A program made the position numbers and the translations under genes. A DNA stretch of 62,401 nucleotides from JAYTJL01 sp964400155 (GTDB lineage: Bacteria; Patescibacteriota; Saccharimonadia; Saccharimonadales; UBA10212). Where the stretch lies: the NCBI GenBank assembly GCA_964400155.1, contig CAYNSQ010000003.1:1-62401 (forward strand). The letters are read 5' to 3'. Within the stretch, counting starts at the first letter, position 1. Each line of letters opens with the position of its first letter. Of this stretch, positions 1 through 7,389 are shown one piece after another. Under the pieces are notes generated by a model. The model searched no databases. It was not told the DNA's origin and saw only the letters and a program-made list of their open reading frames with translations.

Positions 1-437
1 CTTTTTCTGCCGCTCGCGAATTTATAGCCAAATATTTTGAAGTGCGGCCAAAGTTAAAAGACTATATTGAGGATACTCGTAAAAAGGCGCTAGAACAGGG
101 ATATGTTGAGACTTTGCTGGGCCGGCGTAGGCCTACACCAGATGTACAGAGTTCTAATTTTGCAGTACGCGAAGGGGCCTACCGAGCAGCAGTAAATATG
201 CCATTGCAGGGGACTGCAGCAGACCTAACCAAACTTGCCATGATTAAAATTGACGAGAAAATTACAGATGGCTGTAAGATGCTACTACAGATCCACGACA
301 GCATTTTGCTAGAGTGCCCAGAAAAAGAAGCCAATAAATACGGCAAGCTCTTAAAAGAGACCATGGAAGCTGTTTATGAATTGCCGGTAAAACTAAAAGT
401 CGACGTAACTTTTGGTAAAAACTGGGGCGAATTATGA
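1..437 (+). CDS. polA: DNA polymerase I, C-terminal fragment
   Basis: The window opens inside this gene; the reading frame is open from base 3. The visible 145 residues are the end of the family A polymerase domain: the AREFIAKYFEVRP segment, the LLGRRR block, the NMPLQGTAADL motif that precedes motif C, and the QIHDSILLE motif C, whose His-Asp is part of the catalytic site. Family A polymerases fill gaps after excision repair and Okazaki-fragment processing. The stop overlaps the start of the HIT gene (ATGA-type, 434-437), so the two are probably cotranscribed. Whether the missing N-terminus carries a 5' nuclease cannot be seen. Confidence 0.95.
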   Translation, partial: FSAAREFIAKYFEVRPKLKDYIEDTRKKALEQGYVETLLGRRRPTPDVQSSNFAVREGAYRAAVNMPLQGTAADLTKLAMIKIDEKITDGCKMLLQIHDSILLECPEKEANKYGKLLKETMEAVYELPVKLKVDVTFGKNWGEL

Positions 438-955
438 ACGAAGATATGAGTCCATGTGTTTTTTGTTCAAAGATGCAGATTACGGATCCAGAGTTTTTCT
501 TTCAAGACGATGGAGGTTTATTTGTTGGAAAATGGGATTACAAACCAGAGCGGCCTGGGCATGCACTTGTAATACCAAAGAGGCACGTGCAATATTTCAT
601 ACATCTAAACAATGCCGAACTTGAGGCTTTAGCTCCAGCAGTGCAGGAAGTGGAGAAGTTAATTCTAAAGACTGACCTGCTTGGTATGTATAATACTATT
701 TTTCAGACACCTGTTGATTCAGAATCTGCCATGTTCATCAACCAAGCGAAAGTAGAACTGGAGAAAATAGGAAATCGTCCACCAGATGGTTTTAATGACG
801 GAATAAATGATGGTCCAGTAGCCGGACAAAGTGTGCACCACCTTCACTGGCATATTGTTCCCAGATGGAAGGGTGATACACCCGACCCAGACGGTGGTAT
901 GCGACACATGTTTGATGAATTTGATAAAGATGGGAATAACCGGGGCAAACTATGA
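434..955 (+). CDS. HIT family nucleotide-binding hydrolase
   Basis: A 173-residue protein with the histidine triad QSVHHLHWHIVPR at residues 132-144, where the last His is the usual nucleophile for hydrolysing nucleoside phosphoramidates or dinucleoside polyphosphates. The N-terminus has a CxxC (CVFC, residues 8-11), common in HIT proteins that bind zinc, and the PGHALVIPKRH block at residues 41-51. It is longer than a typical 110-140 residue HIT protein because of an extra stretch around residues 90-125. It overlaps polA upstream and the MazG-like gene downstream by 4 bases each, so the three look translationally coupled. The substrate cannot be told from sequence. Confidence 0.9.
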   Translation: MNEDMSPCVFCSKMQITDPEFFFQDDGGLFVGKWDYKPERPGHALVIPKRHVQYFIHLNNAELEALAPAVQEVEKLILKTDLLGMYNTIFQTPVDSESAMFINQAKVELEKIGNRPPDGFNDGINDGPVAGQSVHHLHWHIVPRWKGDTPDPDGGMRHMFDEFDKDGNNRGKL

Positions 956-1263
956 TTGTTTATAACAAGTTAGTTAGGGATAGAATTCCAGAGATTATTG
1001 TAGGTGACGGCAAAAAAGCCAAAACTCGGATTCTGAAAGATGATGAGTATTTAGCCGAATTACTTAAAAAGTTAGGCGAAGAAGCAAAAGAACTTTCCGA
1101 AGACCCATCTGTAGAAGAGCTGGCAGACGTAAAAGAATTAACAATTGCAATTCGCCAAGCACTTGGAATTAGCACAGGAGAACTAGAAGCAGTACGACGT
1201 AAAAAAGCTAGCAAAAACGGTCGTTTTAAAAAACGAATCTTTTTAGAAAGTGTCGATGAATAA
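952..1263 (+). CDS. MazG-like / phosphoribosyl-ATP pyrophosphohydrolase-like protein
   Basis: A 103-residue protein starting MIVYNKLVRDRIPEII, the hallmark N-terminus of small all-alpha NTP pyrophosphatases of the MazG/HisE-like superfamily. The acidic LGEEAKEL and ELADVKEL helices (roughly residues 41-48 and 56-63) supply the predicted metal-binding Glu/Asp residues. Members remove damaged or non-canonical NTPs. It overlaps the HIT gene by ATGA, which suggests a nucleotide housekeeping operon downstream of polA. No other histidine biosynthesis genes are in view, so a role as HisE is unlikely. The basic C-terminus (KKASKNGRFKKR) is slightly unusual. Confidence 0.8.
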   Translation: MIVYNKLVRDRIPEIIVGDGKKAKTRILKDDEYLAELLKKLGEEAKELSEDPSVEELADVKELTIAIRQALGISTGELEAVRRKKASKNGRFKKRIFLESVDE

Positions 1264-1272
1264 AATATTTTT

Positions 1273-1280
1273 GTTATAAT
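1273..1280 (+). promoter_or_regulatory. Putative -10 element for the 1310 gene
   Basis: TATAAT at 1275-1280 preceded by TG-T gives an extended -10 consensus (TGTTATAAT overlaps 1272-1280). No good -35 box is seen. It lies between the stop of the MazG-like gene and the start at 1310, followed by an AGAGGT ribosome-binding site at 1295-1300. Confidence 0.5.
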
Positions 1281-1309
1281 TGCTGTCATATTTTAGAGGT
1301 ATTATTTGC

Positions 1310-1900
1310 ATGGGAAAACTAGAAAGAGAAATATTGCGAGGGTCTGGTTATGAGGAGTGGATGTTGCGCCGTGAGAATGACCACCTTGATGTTGTGGCTC
1401 CAGTATATGTAGAAATTATCAATGGTGAAAATGTAGTTTGGGCAAACAGATCCGGGGTTGCGGATGGAGGTTACTTTAACTTTTATCATATTGGGTGTGA
1501 CCACTTAGGTCCAGTGCCTAGAGGCCAGAGTGAAATTAAAGCTATGCTTGAGTGTGAAGCAGTCCAAATTTTTATGTTTGAGCACGCAAGAGCAGTGGCA
1601 AACGATAAATTCCAACTCGATAAAATACTACCAAGTTTTACATACGTTGAGGAAGAAGAGGTGTTGTTGGATGAAGAGGGTGAAGATATTGCAGCGAGAT
1701 TCGTTGTTGATTCGCTTGTTAGGACAATTACTAAACCAGATATCCCGCAGGGTAATATACGTTCAGGAATGCACGTAAAACCAATTATGCAGTTTATGCT
1801 TGGTGGAATTTCGGAATCTCAAGTTGATACTGTTGTAGATGTTCTAGATATTCAAGGTGTGGTAAGGCGCGCCGACCCTTACATATCTTTGGCGGCATAG
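1310..1900 (+). CDS. Hypothetical protein, 196 aa
   Basis: No family recognised. I place the start at ATG 1310 because AGAGGT lies 9 bases upstream and an extended -10 lies before that; an upstream in-frame start at 1280 would overlap the -10 box. The protein is soluble, with no membrane segment or signal peptide, and acidic in the middle (a run of Glu around residues 110-118, with VLLDEEGED following). The C-terminal third, with GGISESQVDTVVDVLDIQGV, resembles a small helical regulatory domain, but that is only an impression. It is a separate transcription unit between the polA operon and the holin/phosphodiesterase gene. Confidence 0.7.
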   Translation: MGKLEREILRGSGYEEWMLRRENDHLDVVAPVYVEIINGENVVWANRSGVADGGYFNFYHIGCDHLGPVPRGQSEIKAMLECEAVQIFMFEHARAVANDKFQLDKILPSFTYVEEEEVLLDEEGEDIAARFVVDSLVRTITKPDIPQGNIRSGMHVKPIMQFMLGGISESQVDTVVDVLDIQGVVRRADPYISLAA

Positions 1901-1936
1901 TTTGATATAACAGAGGTAATCTGTCAAAATGATCGT

Positions 1937-3967
1937 ATGGATAAGGTAGGTCAGGTACGTTATGGAGTGCACAACGCATGGCGACGGGTTGTATTAACTT
2001 GGCTTATTAATGCCATTGCATTGGTAATCCTAAGTCGACTTTTTGAAGGTTTCAACCTTGATACCTTCCGCCAGGCTCTAATTATCAGTGCGCTGATAGG
2101 ATTGATTAACGCCTTTATTTGGCCAATTCTTGTTCGATTTGCATTACCTGTTACGGTACTAACATTAGGGCTTGGATCACTGATAGTTAACGGCATTATA
2201 GTCTTAGTGTCTGTTAATTTATTACCCGAAACTAGTAGCGTGTATTTGAGTAGTTGGGTAACAGGCATTTGGGTAGCTATTGGCATAGCCATTATTAACT
2301 CACTCTTTACGAGGTTACTAGCAATTAATGATGATGATTTTTATTACCGTAATATCATAAAACGTCAAGCGGCCAGGCAAAAATTCACAAGTTCTGATAA
2401 GTCTGACAGAACAGGGATAGTGTTTTTAGAAATAGATGGTTTGGCTCATGAAGTCTTGCTCCGCGCTATCAGAAATGGTACGGCACCAAACATGGCTCGC
2501 TGGCTTCGTGATGGCAGTCATCACTTAGCCCGTTGGGAGTGTGATTGGTCTAGTCAAACAGGGGCAATGCAAGCCGGCATATTGCACGGCAATAACTGGG
2601 ATATGCCATCATTCCGCTGGTTTGAAAAAGACGCTGGCAAAGCTATGGTTAGTAACCATCCCAAGGACGCAACTGAAATAGAACGAAGGCATAGTGATGG
2701 CAAGGGTTTGTTACATTATGATGGTGCGTCTAGGGCTAATTTGTTATCAGGGGATGCTCCGCACAGTATGATAACCATGAGTACCGTAACTCAAAAAAAA
2801 CGAAAAGGATCTATCGGCCAAGACTACATGGCTTTTTTCTCAAATCCCTATAGCGCACTAAGAACTTTTGTGATGGTAATTGGCGAAATAGTTAAAGAGA
2901 TCTATCAACAAACCGCCCAAGCCAGACGAGATATACAGCCGAGGGTGCACAGAGGATTATTCCCTTATCCTTTGCTTCGATCGTTCACTAACGTATTGCA
3001 GAGAGAATTAGGTATGAGTGCCACTATTCAAGATGTCTATGCCGGTAGGCCAGTTATTTATAGTATGTTCCTTGGTTATGACGAAGTAGCCCATCATTCC
3101 GGAATAGAAAGGCCAGAAACTATGGCGGAGTTAGAAAAGATTGACCAAGCATTTGGCCGGCTGGAAAGGGCTCTGGAAGATACCCCTAGACCATATAAAA
3201 TTGTTGTTTTAGCTGATCACGGTCAGACTCAAGGAGCAACTTTCAAACAGCGCTATGGCAAAACACTGGAAGATTTGGTTAAGACTTACACTAATGCTAG
3301 AACTTCTTCTGCAGGGCAAGGTGAGGAGGGTAGAGGCTACGTGCAAGCAACGGCAACCGAAATGCATCAAGCCGGGGGTGTTTTGGGGGCTTTATCACAC
3401 ATCTTTGGCAGGACTAAAAAAGACACAGAGGAAAAGGAAGAAGCAGAGGTGGCCGTAATGCCTTCAGGTGCGCTGGGTACAGTTAGTTTTGTCCATCAAA
3501 AGGGTAGGGTTAGCTTGGAAAAAATAAATGAACTCTACCCTGAGTTATTTGATAAATTGATTCAACATGACGGTGTTGGTTTTATCTTAGTACGTTCAGA
3601 AAAAGATGGCGATTTAGCAGTCGGCAAGCAAGGTATACACTATTTAAAAACAGGTAAAGTTACAGGTAAAGACCCATTGGAACCATTTGGACCAAATGCT
3701 GCTCATCACGTTAAACGTACTTCTAGTTTTCCCCACTGTCCGGACTTAGTCATAAATTCTACCTATTGGCTAGAAACAGACGAAGTAGCCGCTTTTGAAG
3801 AGCTAGTTGGTTCACATGGAGCAATGGGTGGCACTCAACAGCATCCTTTTATTCTATATCCGGCAGACTTTAAGCCTCCGGCTAAAGAAATTGTTGGTGC
3901 CGAGAATGTTCACAAACAGTTTAGAAGCTGGTTGGTACAGCTGGGCTGGGATAACTACAAGACTTGA
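1937..3967 (+). CDS. Phage-holin-4-like membrane domain fused to alkaline-phosphatase-superfamily phosphodiesterase
   Basis: 676 residues. Residues about 20-125 form four hydrophobic helices like the small membrane proteins of Pfam Phage_holin_4_2 (GLINAFIWPILVRFALP is typical). From about residue 155 a type I phosphodiesterase/nucleotide pyrophosphatase domain follows: FLEIDGL (first metal-binding Asp near 164), TAPNMARWL, the SQTGAMQAGILHG nucleophile region, and VLADHGQTQGATF (metal-binding Asp-His near 425). A late GSHGAMGG motif fits the last metal-binding His. The enzyme domain is probably at the membrane face and may cleave phosphodiesters of lipids, nucleotides or teichoic-acid-like polymers. 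No clear Shine-Dalgarno precedes ATG 1937; ATG 1929 is out of frame. The fusion order is clear in sequence; the substrate is unknown. Confidence 0.85.
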   Translation: MDKVGQVRYGVHNAWRRVVLTWLINAIALVILSRLFEGFNLDTFRQALIISALIGLINAFIWPILVRFALPVTVLTLGLGSLIVNGIIVLVSVNLLPETSSVYLSSWVTGIWVAIGIAIINSLFTRLLAINDDDFYYRNIIKRQAARQKFTSSDKSDRTGIVFLEIDGLAHEVLLRAIRNGTAPNMARWLRDGSHHLARWECDWSSQTGAMQAGILHGNNWDMPSFRWFEKDAGKAMVSNHPKDATEIERRHSDGKGLLHYDGASRANLLSGDAPHSMITMSTVTQKKRKGSIGQDYMAFFSNPYSALRTFVMVIGEIVKEIYQQTAQARRDIQPRVHRGLFPYPLLRSFTNVLQRELGMSATIQDVYAGRPVIYSMFLGYDEVAHHSGIERPETMAELEKIDQAFGRLERALEDTPRPYKIVVLADHGQTQGATFKQRYGKTLEDLVKTYTNARTSSAGQGEEGRGYVQATATEMHQAGGVLGALSHIFGRTKKDTEEKEEAEVAVMPSGALGTVSFVHQKGRVSLEKINELYPELFDKLIQHDGVGFILVRSEKDGDLAVGKQGIHYLKTGKVTGKDPLEPFGPNAAHHVKRTSSFPHCPDLVINSTYWLETDEVAAFEELVGSHGAMGGTQQHPFILYPADFKPPAKEIVGAENVHKQFRSWLVQLGWDNYKT

Positions 3968-3992
3968 TTTATATTTAAAATTATGTTATCAT
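3964..3992 (+). promoter_or_regulatory. Promoter for the 4023 gene
   Basis: TTGATT (3964-3969), 17-base spacer, TATCAT (3987-3992). The -35 box overlaps the stop codon of the upstream gene. A GGGAG lies before the start at 4023. Confidence 0.55.
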
Positions 3993-4022
3993 AGTAGCTG
4001 AAACGGGAGTTTCAACTTCATT

Positions 4023-4616
4023 ATGAATAATATGAATAGAATCTTTTTTGGAATAGTGGGTTTTGTACTATTGATGATAATTATTGTCATTGTGCTTATT
4101 GGTGGTGGTGATGAGAAAAAACCTCTTGTAACCGGTCCTACTCTTAAAACATTGCCCAACTATGCAAATACCGGGGCTACTGTTAGTCATACTACTCAAG
4201 GAATTGTTAATGGTGAAGATATCCATTATTCAATAAGAATTACTGTTGGTGCTGACGAGAGAGTTTTACAGATAATTAACGGTTATAACAACCAAGTTGT
4301 TTCTAGCAATGTATTCCCGAATACTCCTGCTGCTTACGATGTATTTCTTCGTTCAATTGGCGGTCAAGGTTTTTTGACCGAACTAAAGACTGACAAGCCC
4401 GTATCTGATAATGAGAACGGTTATTGTCCTTTAGGTTATCGTTATATCTATGAGTTAAATCAGGGCCAAGAAGAACTGTCTCGGCTTTGGTCTTCTACCT
4501 GTGGCACAAAAGTAGGTAATTTTGGCGGCAAGGCTTCTTCTGTACAAAGACTTTTTCAACTGCAAATTACCGGCTACAACAACTTGACTAGCAAAGTAAA
4601 TTTGTCTAGCCAGTAA
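4023..4616 (+). CDS. Hypothetical single-pass membrane protein, 197 aa
   Basis: An N-terminal hydrophobic helix (about residues 7-27, FGIVGFVLLMIIIVIVLIGG) is followed by a polar domain of about 170 residues, probably outside the cell (N-in topology is inferred from the short polar N-terminus). The domain has two cysteines that may pair (NGYCPLGY and SSTCGTK). No family recognised. Similar short-anchor proteins are frequent in Saccharibacteria-like genomes. It has its own promoter and is followed 34 bases later by the HAD gene. Confidence 0.75.
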   Translation: MNNMNRIFFGIVGFVLLMIIIVIVLIGGGDEKKPLVTGPTLKTLPNYANTGATVSHTTQGIVNGEDIHYSIRITVGADERVLQIINGYNNQVVSSNVFPNTPAAYDVFLRSIGGQGFLTELKTDKPVSDNENGYCPLGYRYIYELNQGQEELSRLWSSTCGTKVGNFGGKASSVQRLFQLQITGYNNLTSKVNLSSQ

Positions 4617-4650
4617 CTCTTTTTTACTTTTTCTAAGTTAAACTATAGTA

Positions 4651-5232
4651 GTGGCGATTAAAGCTGTTATTTTTGATTGTTTTGGAGTGTTGACCACCGA
4701 AGGTTTTCGTACTTTTTGTCAGAAATTTTTGTCTGGTGAACCAGGTGATATTGTCAAAGCTCAACAGGCTATGGACCAACTTAACGTTGGACTTATAAGC
4801 AATGAAAAATTTATAAAAACCCTTGTTGAACTATCTGGACAGGATACGGAAATTGTCAGGGATTACCTTAACAAGACGACTCCCAATTTTGAATTGTTTG
4901 AATATATTCGCTGGACGCTAAAACCACAGTTTAAAATAGGCATATTGTCTAACGCCGGTTCTGATTGGCTGGATGAGATGTTTGATAAAAAAGAAATTGG
5001 TTTATTTGATGATAAATTATTATCTTTTGAGGTAAAAATGAAAAAACCTGACCCAGAAATCTATCTGTTAAGCGCCCAAAGGCTTGGTGTAGAGACAAAA
5101 GAGTGTGTATTTGTGGACGATATTCATTCTTATTGTGAAGCTGCAAGGGAAGTTGGCATGAAAGCTATTTGGTATCAAAACTTTGAAGATATGAAACAGG
5201 ATATGGAAGAACTTCTCAGTAATAAGTCATAA
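4651..5232 (+). CDS. HAD-like hydrolase
   Basis: 193 residues with haloacid-dehalogenase signatures: motif I FDCFGVL (nucleophile Asp9), motif II ILSNAG (about residues 98-103), motif III Lys in KMKKPDPEIY, and motif IV VFVDDIHSY. The cap between motifs I and II is a short helical insert, as in dehalogenase- or epoxide-hydrolase-N-like phosphatases. It begins with GTG; a TATAGT sequence ends one base before it, too close to be a promoter for this start. It is probably a phosphatase on a small metabolite; the substrate is unknown. Confidence 0.85.
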   Translation: MAIKAVIFDCFGVLTTEGFRTFCQKFLSGEPGDIVKAQQAMDQLNVGLISNEKFIKTLVELSGQDTEIVRDYLNKTTPNFELFEYIRWTLKPQFKIGILSNAGSDWLDEMFDKKEIGLFDDKLLSFEVKMKKPDPEIYLLSAQRLGVETKECVFVDDIHSYCEAAREVGMKAIWYQNFEDMKQDMEELLSNKS

Positions 5233-5250
5233 GTTATTGGATATAAGTTA

Positions 5251-5505
5251 TTAATTAATGGTACCGGTACGGATAATTAGTTTTTTGTTTTTTATTCCAC
5301 AAGCATCAATCAATTGCTGACGCTCTAAATGAATAGTACCCGCCAGAGAAGAGCTATGCACGGCAATTGTAATGCTGTCTTTTCCGGCTTTAATATAACA
5401 TTTACTCTGGTAGCGTCTTAATATGTAATTTTTGATAAGTGCTATCTCGTTTGGTGGAGTAAAGTCTTTTTGGCCAAGAATGTTTTGAAGACTATCCATT
5501 ACCAC
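5251..5505 (-). CDS. Small DUF721/DciA-like protein
   Basis: 84 residues; MDSLQNIL at the N-terminus and the alternating strands CYIKAGKDSITIAVHSSSLAGTI followed by a helix and a basic end (KNKKLIIRTG) look like the compact alpha/beta domain of DUF721/DciA-type proteins, which in other bacteria help load the replicative helicase. The match is by eye and weak. The start could be ATG 5505 or ATG 5499. The gene is alone on the minus strand, convergent with the HAD gene, with a short tandem repeat (TAAGTTAT-type, about 5230-5253) between the two stops. Confidence 0.55.
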   Translation of the reverse strand: MVMDSLQNILGQKDFTPPNEIALIKNYILRRYQSKCYIKAGKDSITIAVHSSSLAGTIHLERQQLIDACGIKNKKLIIRTGTIN

Positions 5506-5601
5506 AGTCTATCAAATCATCTATCTTACTTATGCACCATAAATTGTATTGCAAAATTATATATCGAAGAGTAGCGTAATGATTGTCAGACAAAAACAAA
5601 A

Positions 5602-5994
5602 ATGGAAGCCTCAAGATTTTTACCAGAAGTTGAACCTATGCCGTCTTCTATAGTGTGCCTCAAAGAATATTCGCAAAACCAAGAACCTGTTTATCACTTT
5701 CGTAGTGATGGTGATGACGCCCCACTGACAATGCAAAGAACGCCGTTAGACCAAGACGGAACGTATACATATAGATTTATTTTTTATGATTGGCCGTTTG
5801 CAGATGCTGATGTGCATATTGGCAATAACGAGGCTACAATTGATTATCAAGGACCAATAGACGGACTGGAAGGCGATGCGCGGACTGAAGCATCGAGGTT
5901 GTTGCCTGGTTCATTGGTTTACTTGAAGTCTGCTGTTTTAACCGATTTTCCGGATACCAAATATATAAAGGATGATTACGACAGAGTAATTTAG
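5602..5994 (+). CDS. Hypothetical protein, 130 aa
   Basis: No family recognised. The protein is soluble and acidic, rich in Asp and Pro, without a signal peptide or membrane helix. It contains two similar short segments, EASRFLPE near the N-terminus and EASRLLPGS near residue 100, each followed by an IVCLK/LVYLK strand, which suggests an internal duplication of a small strand-rich unit. There is no clear Shine-Dalgarno upstream of ATG 5602. The stop lies 25 bases before fpg, which has its own -10 box. Confidence 0.6.
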   Translation: MEASRFLPEVEPMPSSIVCLKEYSQNQEPVYHFRSDGDDAPLTMQRTPLDQDGTYTYRFIFYDWPFADADVHIGNNEATIDYQGPIDGLEGDARTEASRLLPGSLVYLKSAVLTDFPDTKYIKDDYDRVI

Positions 5995-6007
5995 TAAGTT
6001 TCCCAGC

Positions 6008-6013
6008 TATAAT
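6008..6013 (+). promoter_or_regulatory. -10 box of fpg, leaderless arrangement
   Basis: TATAAT ends 6 bases before the fpg start codon, so transcription would begin at or next to the ATG. No Shine-Dalgarno exists for this gene. Confidence 0.55.
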
Positions 6014-6019
6014 TATGGG

Positions 6020-6940
6020 ATGCCTGAATTACCCGAGGTTGAAACAGTTAGAACTGGTCTTGCAAAGTTTTTGCCAGGCCTATCAATTGTTGGTGTTTGG
6101 CATGATTGGCCAAAGAGTTTTCCTAACACGCAGGAGGACGTCAATAATTTTTTAGTTGACTCCAGAGTAATAGCAGTTCGTCGCCGAGCTAAAGTACTGA
6201 TGATAGATCTGTTTACTGACTATAGTCTGGTCGTACATCTGAAAATGACCGGACAGCTGGTTTTTGTATCAAAAACCAACCTGTTAAAGGCTAAAAGCCG
6301 AAAGCCTAAAGCCGATGAAGAGAGGTTCGGTGGGGGACATCCTACTGATTCGCTTGTGGGCCAACTCCCCGACAAGTCTACGCGAGTTGTAATTGAATTT
6401 GCGGACGGAAGTAAGTTGTTTTTTAACGACCAGCGCAAATTTGGCTGGATGCGTCTTTTGCCAACAAGCCAAATTCCAGAAATTAATTTTATGAAAACAG
6501 TTGGCCCTGAGCCCCTAGAAAGTGACTTTACCGAAAGTGTTTTTATAGACAGACTTCAAAAGCGCAAAAACAGCACCATCAAGGCGGCACTTCTTGATCA
6601 AACCGTGCTTGCGGGAGTTGGAAATATTTATGCCGACGAAAGTCTGTTTATGGCCAAAATTCACCCTGCAACACTAGTAGGAAAAGTTTCTAAGTCCAAA
6701 ATGAAAGCTTTGCATAAGGCTATTATTGATGTGTTGGGTTTGTCTATAGAAAAAGGCGGATCTACAGATAGAAATTATGTAAATGCCGAAGGTAAAAAGG
6801 GTAGTTATATTGAATTTGCCCAAGTCTTTAGAAAGGAAGGACAGCTGTGCCCACGATGCGGCACTGAAATTATTAAGATTCGTGTGGCGGGCAGAGGAAC
6901 ACACATATGTCCAAAATGCCAGAAGTTAACCAAAGGTTAA
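6020..6940 (+). CDS. mutM: Formamidopyrimidine-DNA glycosylase (Fpg/MutM)
   Basis: 306 residues. The mature N-terminus PELPEVETVR carries the catalytic Pro and Glu. HLKMTGQL, the FNDQRKFG block, the helix-two-turn-helix segment VGNIYADESL, and a C-terminal zinc finger (CPRC near 276-279 and CPKC near 297-300) are all present. The enzyme removes oxidised purines such as 8-oxoguanine and nicks the abasic site. It is longer than the usual 270-280 residues; the variable loop after residue 88 contains Lys/Ala/Pro codons made from a short tandem repeat (6286-6314). A TATAAT box 6 bases upstream suggests a leaderless mRNA. Confidence 0.95.
   Translation: MPELPEVETVRTGLAKFLPGLSIVGVWHDWPKSFPNTQEDVNNFLVDSRVIAVRRRAKVLMIDLFTDYSLVVHLKMTGQLVFVSKTNLLKAKSRKPKADEERFGGGHPTDSLVGQLPDKSTRVVIEFADGSKLFFNDQRKFGWMRLLPTSQIPEINFMKTVGPEPLESDFTESVFIDRLQKRKNSTIKAALLDQTVLAGVGNIYADESLFMAKIHPATLVGKVSKSKMKALHKAIIDVLGLSIEKGGSTDRNYVNAEGKKGSYIEFAQVFRKEGQLCPRCGTEIIKIRVAGRGTHICPKCQKLTKG
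6286..6314 (+). repeat. Short tandem repeat inside fpg
   Basis: Degenerate repeats of an AAAGCC(T/G)-like unit, in frame inside the variable loop of fpg. The units GGCT and AGCC are mutually complementary, so a small hairpin can form. The same vocabulary occurs inside truB and between ssb and rpsR. Confidence 0.55.
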
Positions 6941-6975
6941 CCAATTTTCAATTTACAATTTACAATTTACAATAA
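6941..6975 (+). repeat. Left arm of inverted short tandem repeats flanking the four-helix-bundle gene
   Basis: Three to four near-perfect 9-base units (CAATTTACA) directly after the fpg stop. They are the inverted counterpart of the GTGAATT repeats at 7356-7386. Confidence 0.75.
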
Positions 6976-6982
6976 GTTAGCA

Positions 6983-7354
6983 ATGAGCAACTCACAGCAT
7001 ATATCCGAGCGTATTGAGGAGCGAATGACGCAATTCACCATTGATGTGATAACCATGACCAAAACATTGCCCAAGACAATAGAAAACGAAATCATGTCAA
7101 AGCAGATGATAAGATCAAGTTCAAGTATTGGAGCCAATTACATTGAGGCCAACAATGCATCCTCCAGGCTCGACTTTCGGAATAAGATCTTTACATCTAA
7201 GAAAGAGGCTGCAGAAACTAGGTATTGGCTTAAAATTGTAAAATCAACAAACGAGAACGCTGACGTCATCGCACTCCTTGATGAATGTTCCCAGTTTCTG
7301 TTCATGCTACAAAGCATAGTGTCGTCGTTGAAAAATTCAAAGTTGAGAGTTTAA
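6983..7354 (+). CDS. Four-helix-bundle protein (23S rRNA intervening-sequence type)
   Basis: 123 residues, almost all helical, with the signature of the four-helix-bundle/IVP family: IRSSSSIGANYIEANNA, a conserved LDFRNK segment, KKEAAETRYWL and a C-terminal FMLQSIVSSL helix. The family was first met as ORFs inside 23S rRNA intervening sequences and is related in fold to the Avd accessory protein of diversity-generating retroelements; its biochemical role is not settled. Here it is an isolated gene between fpg and holA, bracketed by inverted arrays of 9-base repeats, and its last codons run into the right array. No reverse transcriptase is in the window. Confidence 0.85.
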   Translation: MSNSQHISERIEERMTQFTIDVITMTKTLPKTIENEIMSKQMIRSSSSIGANYIEANNASSRLDFRNKIFTSKKEAAETRYWLKIVKSTNENADVIALLDECSQFLFMLQSIVSSLKNSKLRV

Positions 7355-7355
7355 T

Positions 7356-7386
7356 GTGAATTGTGAATTGAAAGCTGTAAATTTAT
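7356..7386 (+). repeat. Right arm of inverted repeats flanking the four-helix-bundle gene
   Basis: GTGAATT-type units (GTGAATTGTGAATTG, then GCTGTAAATT) directly after the stop of the four-helix-bundle gene. Their reverse complement reads TTTCAATTCACAATTCAC, close to the left arm at 6941-6975, so the two arms form an inverted repeat of about 25-30 bases around the gene. Confidence 0.7.
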
Positions 7387-7389
7387 AGC

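Noticed and set aside
4644..4649. TATAGT as promoter of the HAD gene
   Set aside because: Ends one base before the GTG; transcription would begin inside the coding region.
6983..7354. Diversity-generating retroelement
   Set aside because: The four-helix-bundle protein is Avd-like in fold, but no reverse transcriptase, template repeat or variable repeat with adenine substitutions is seen; the duplicated PilX regions are identical, not mutated.
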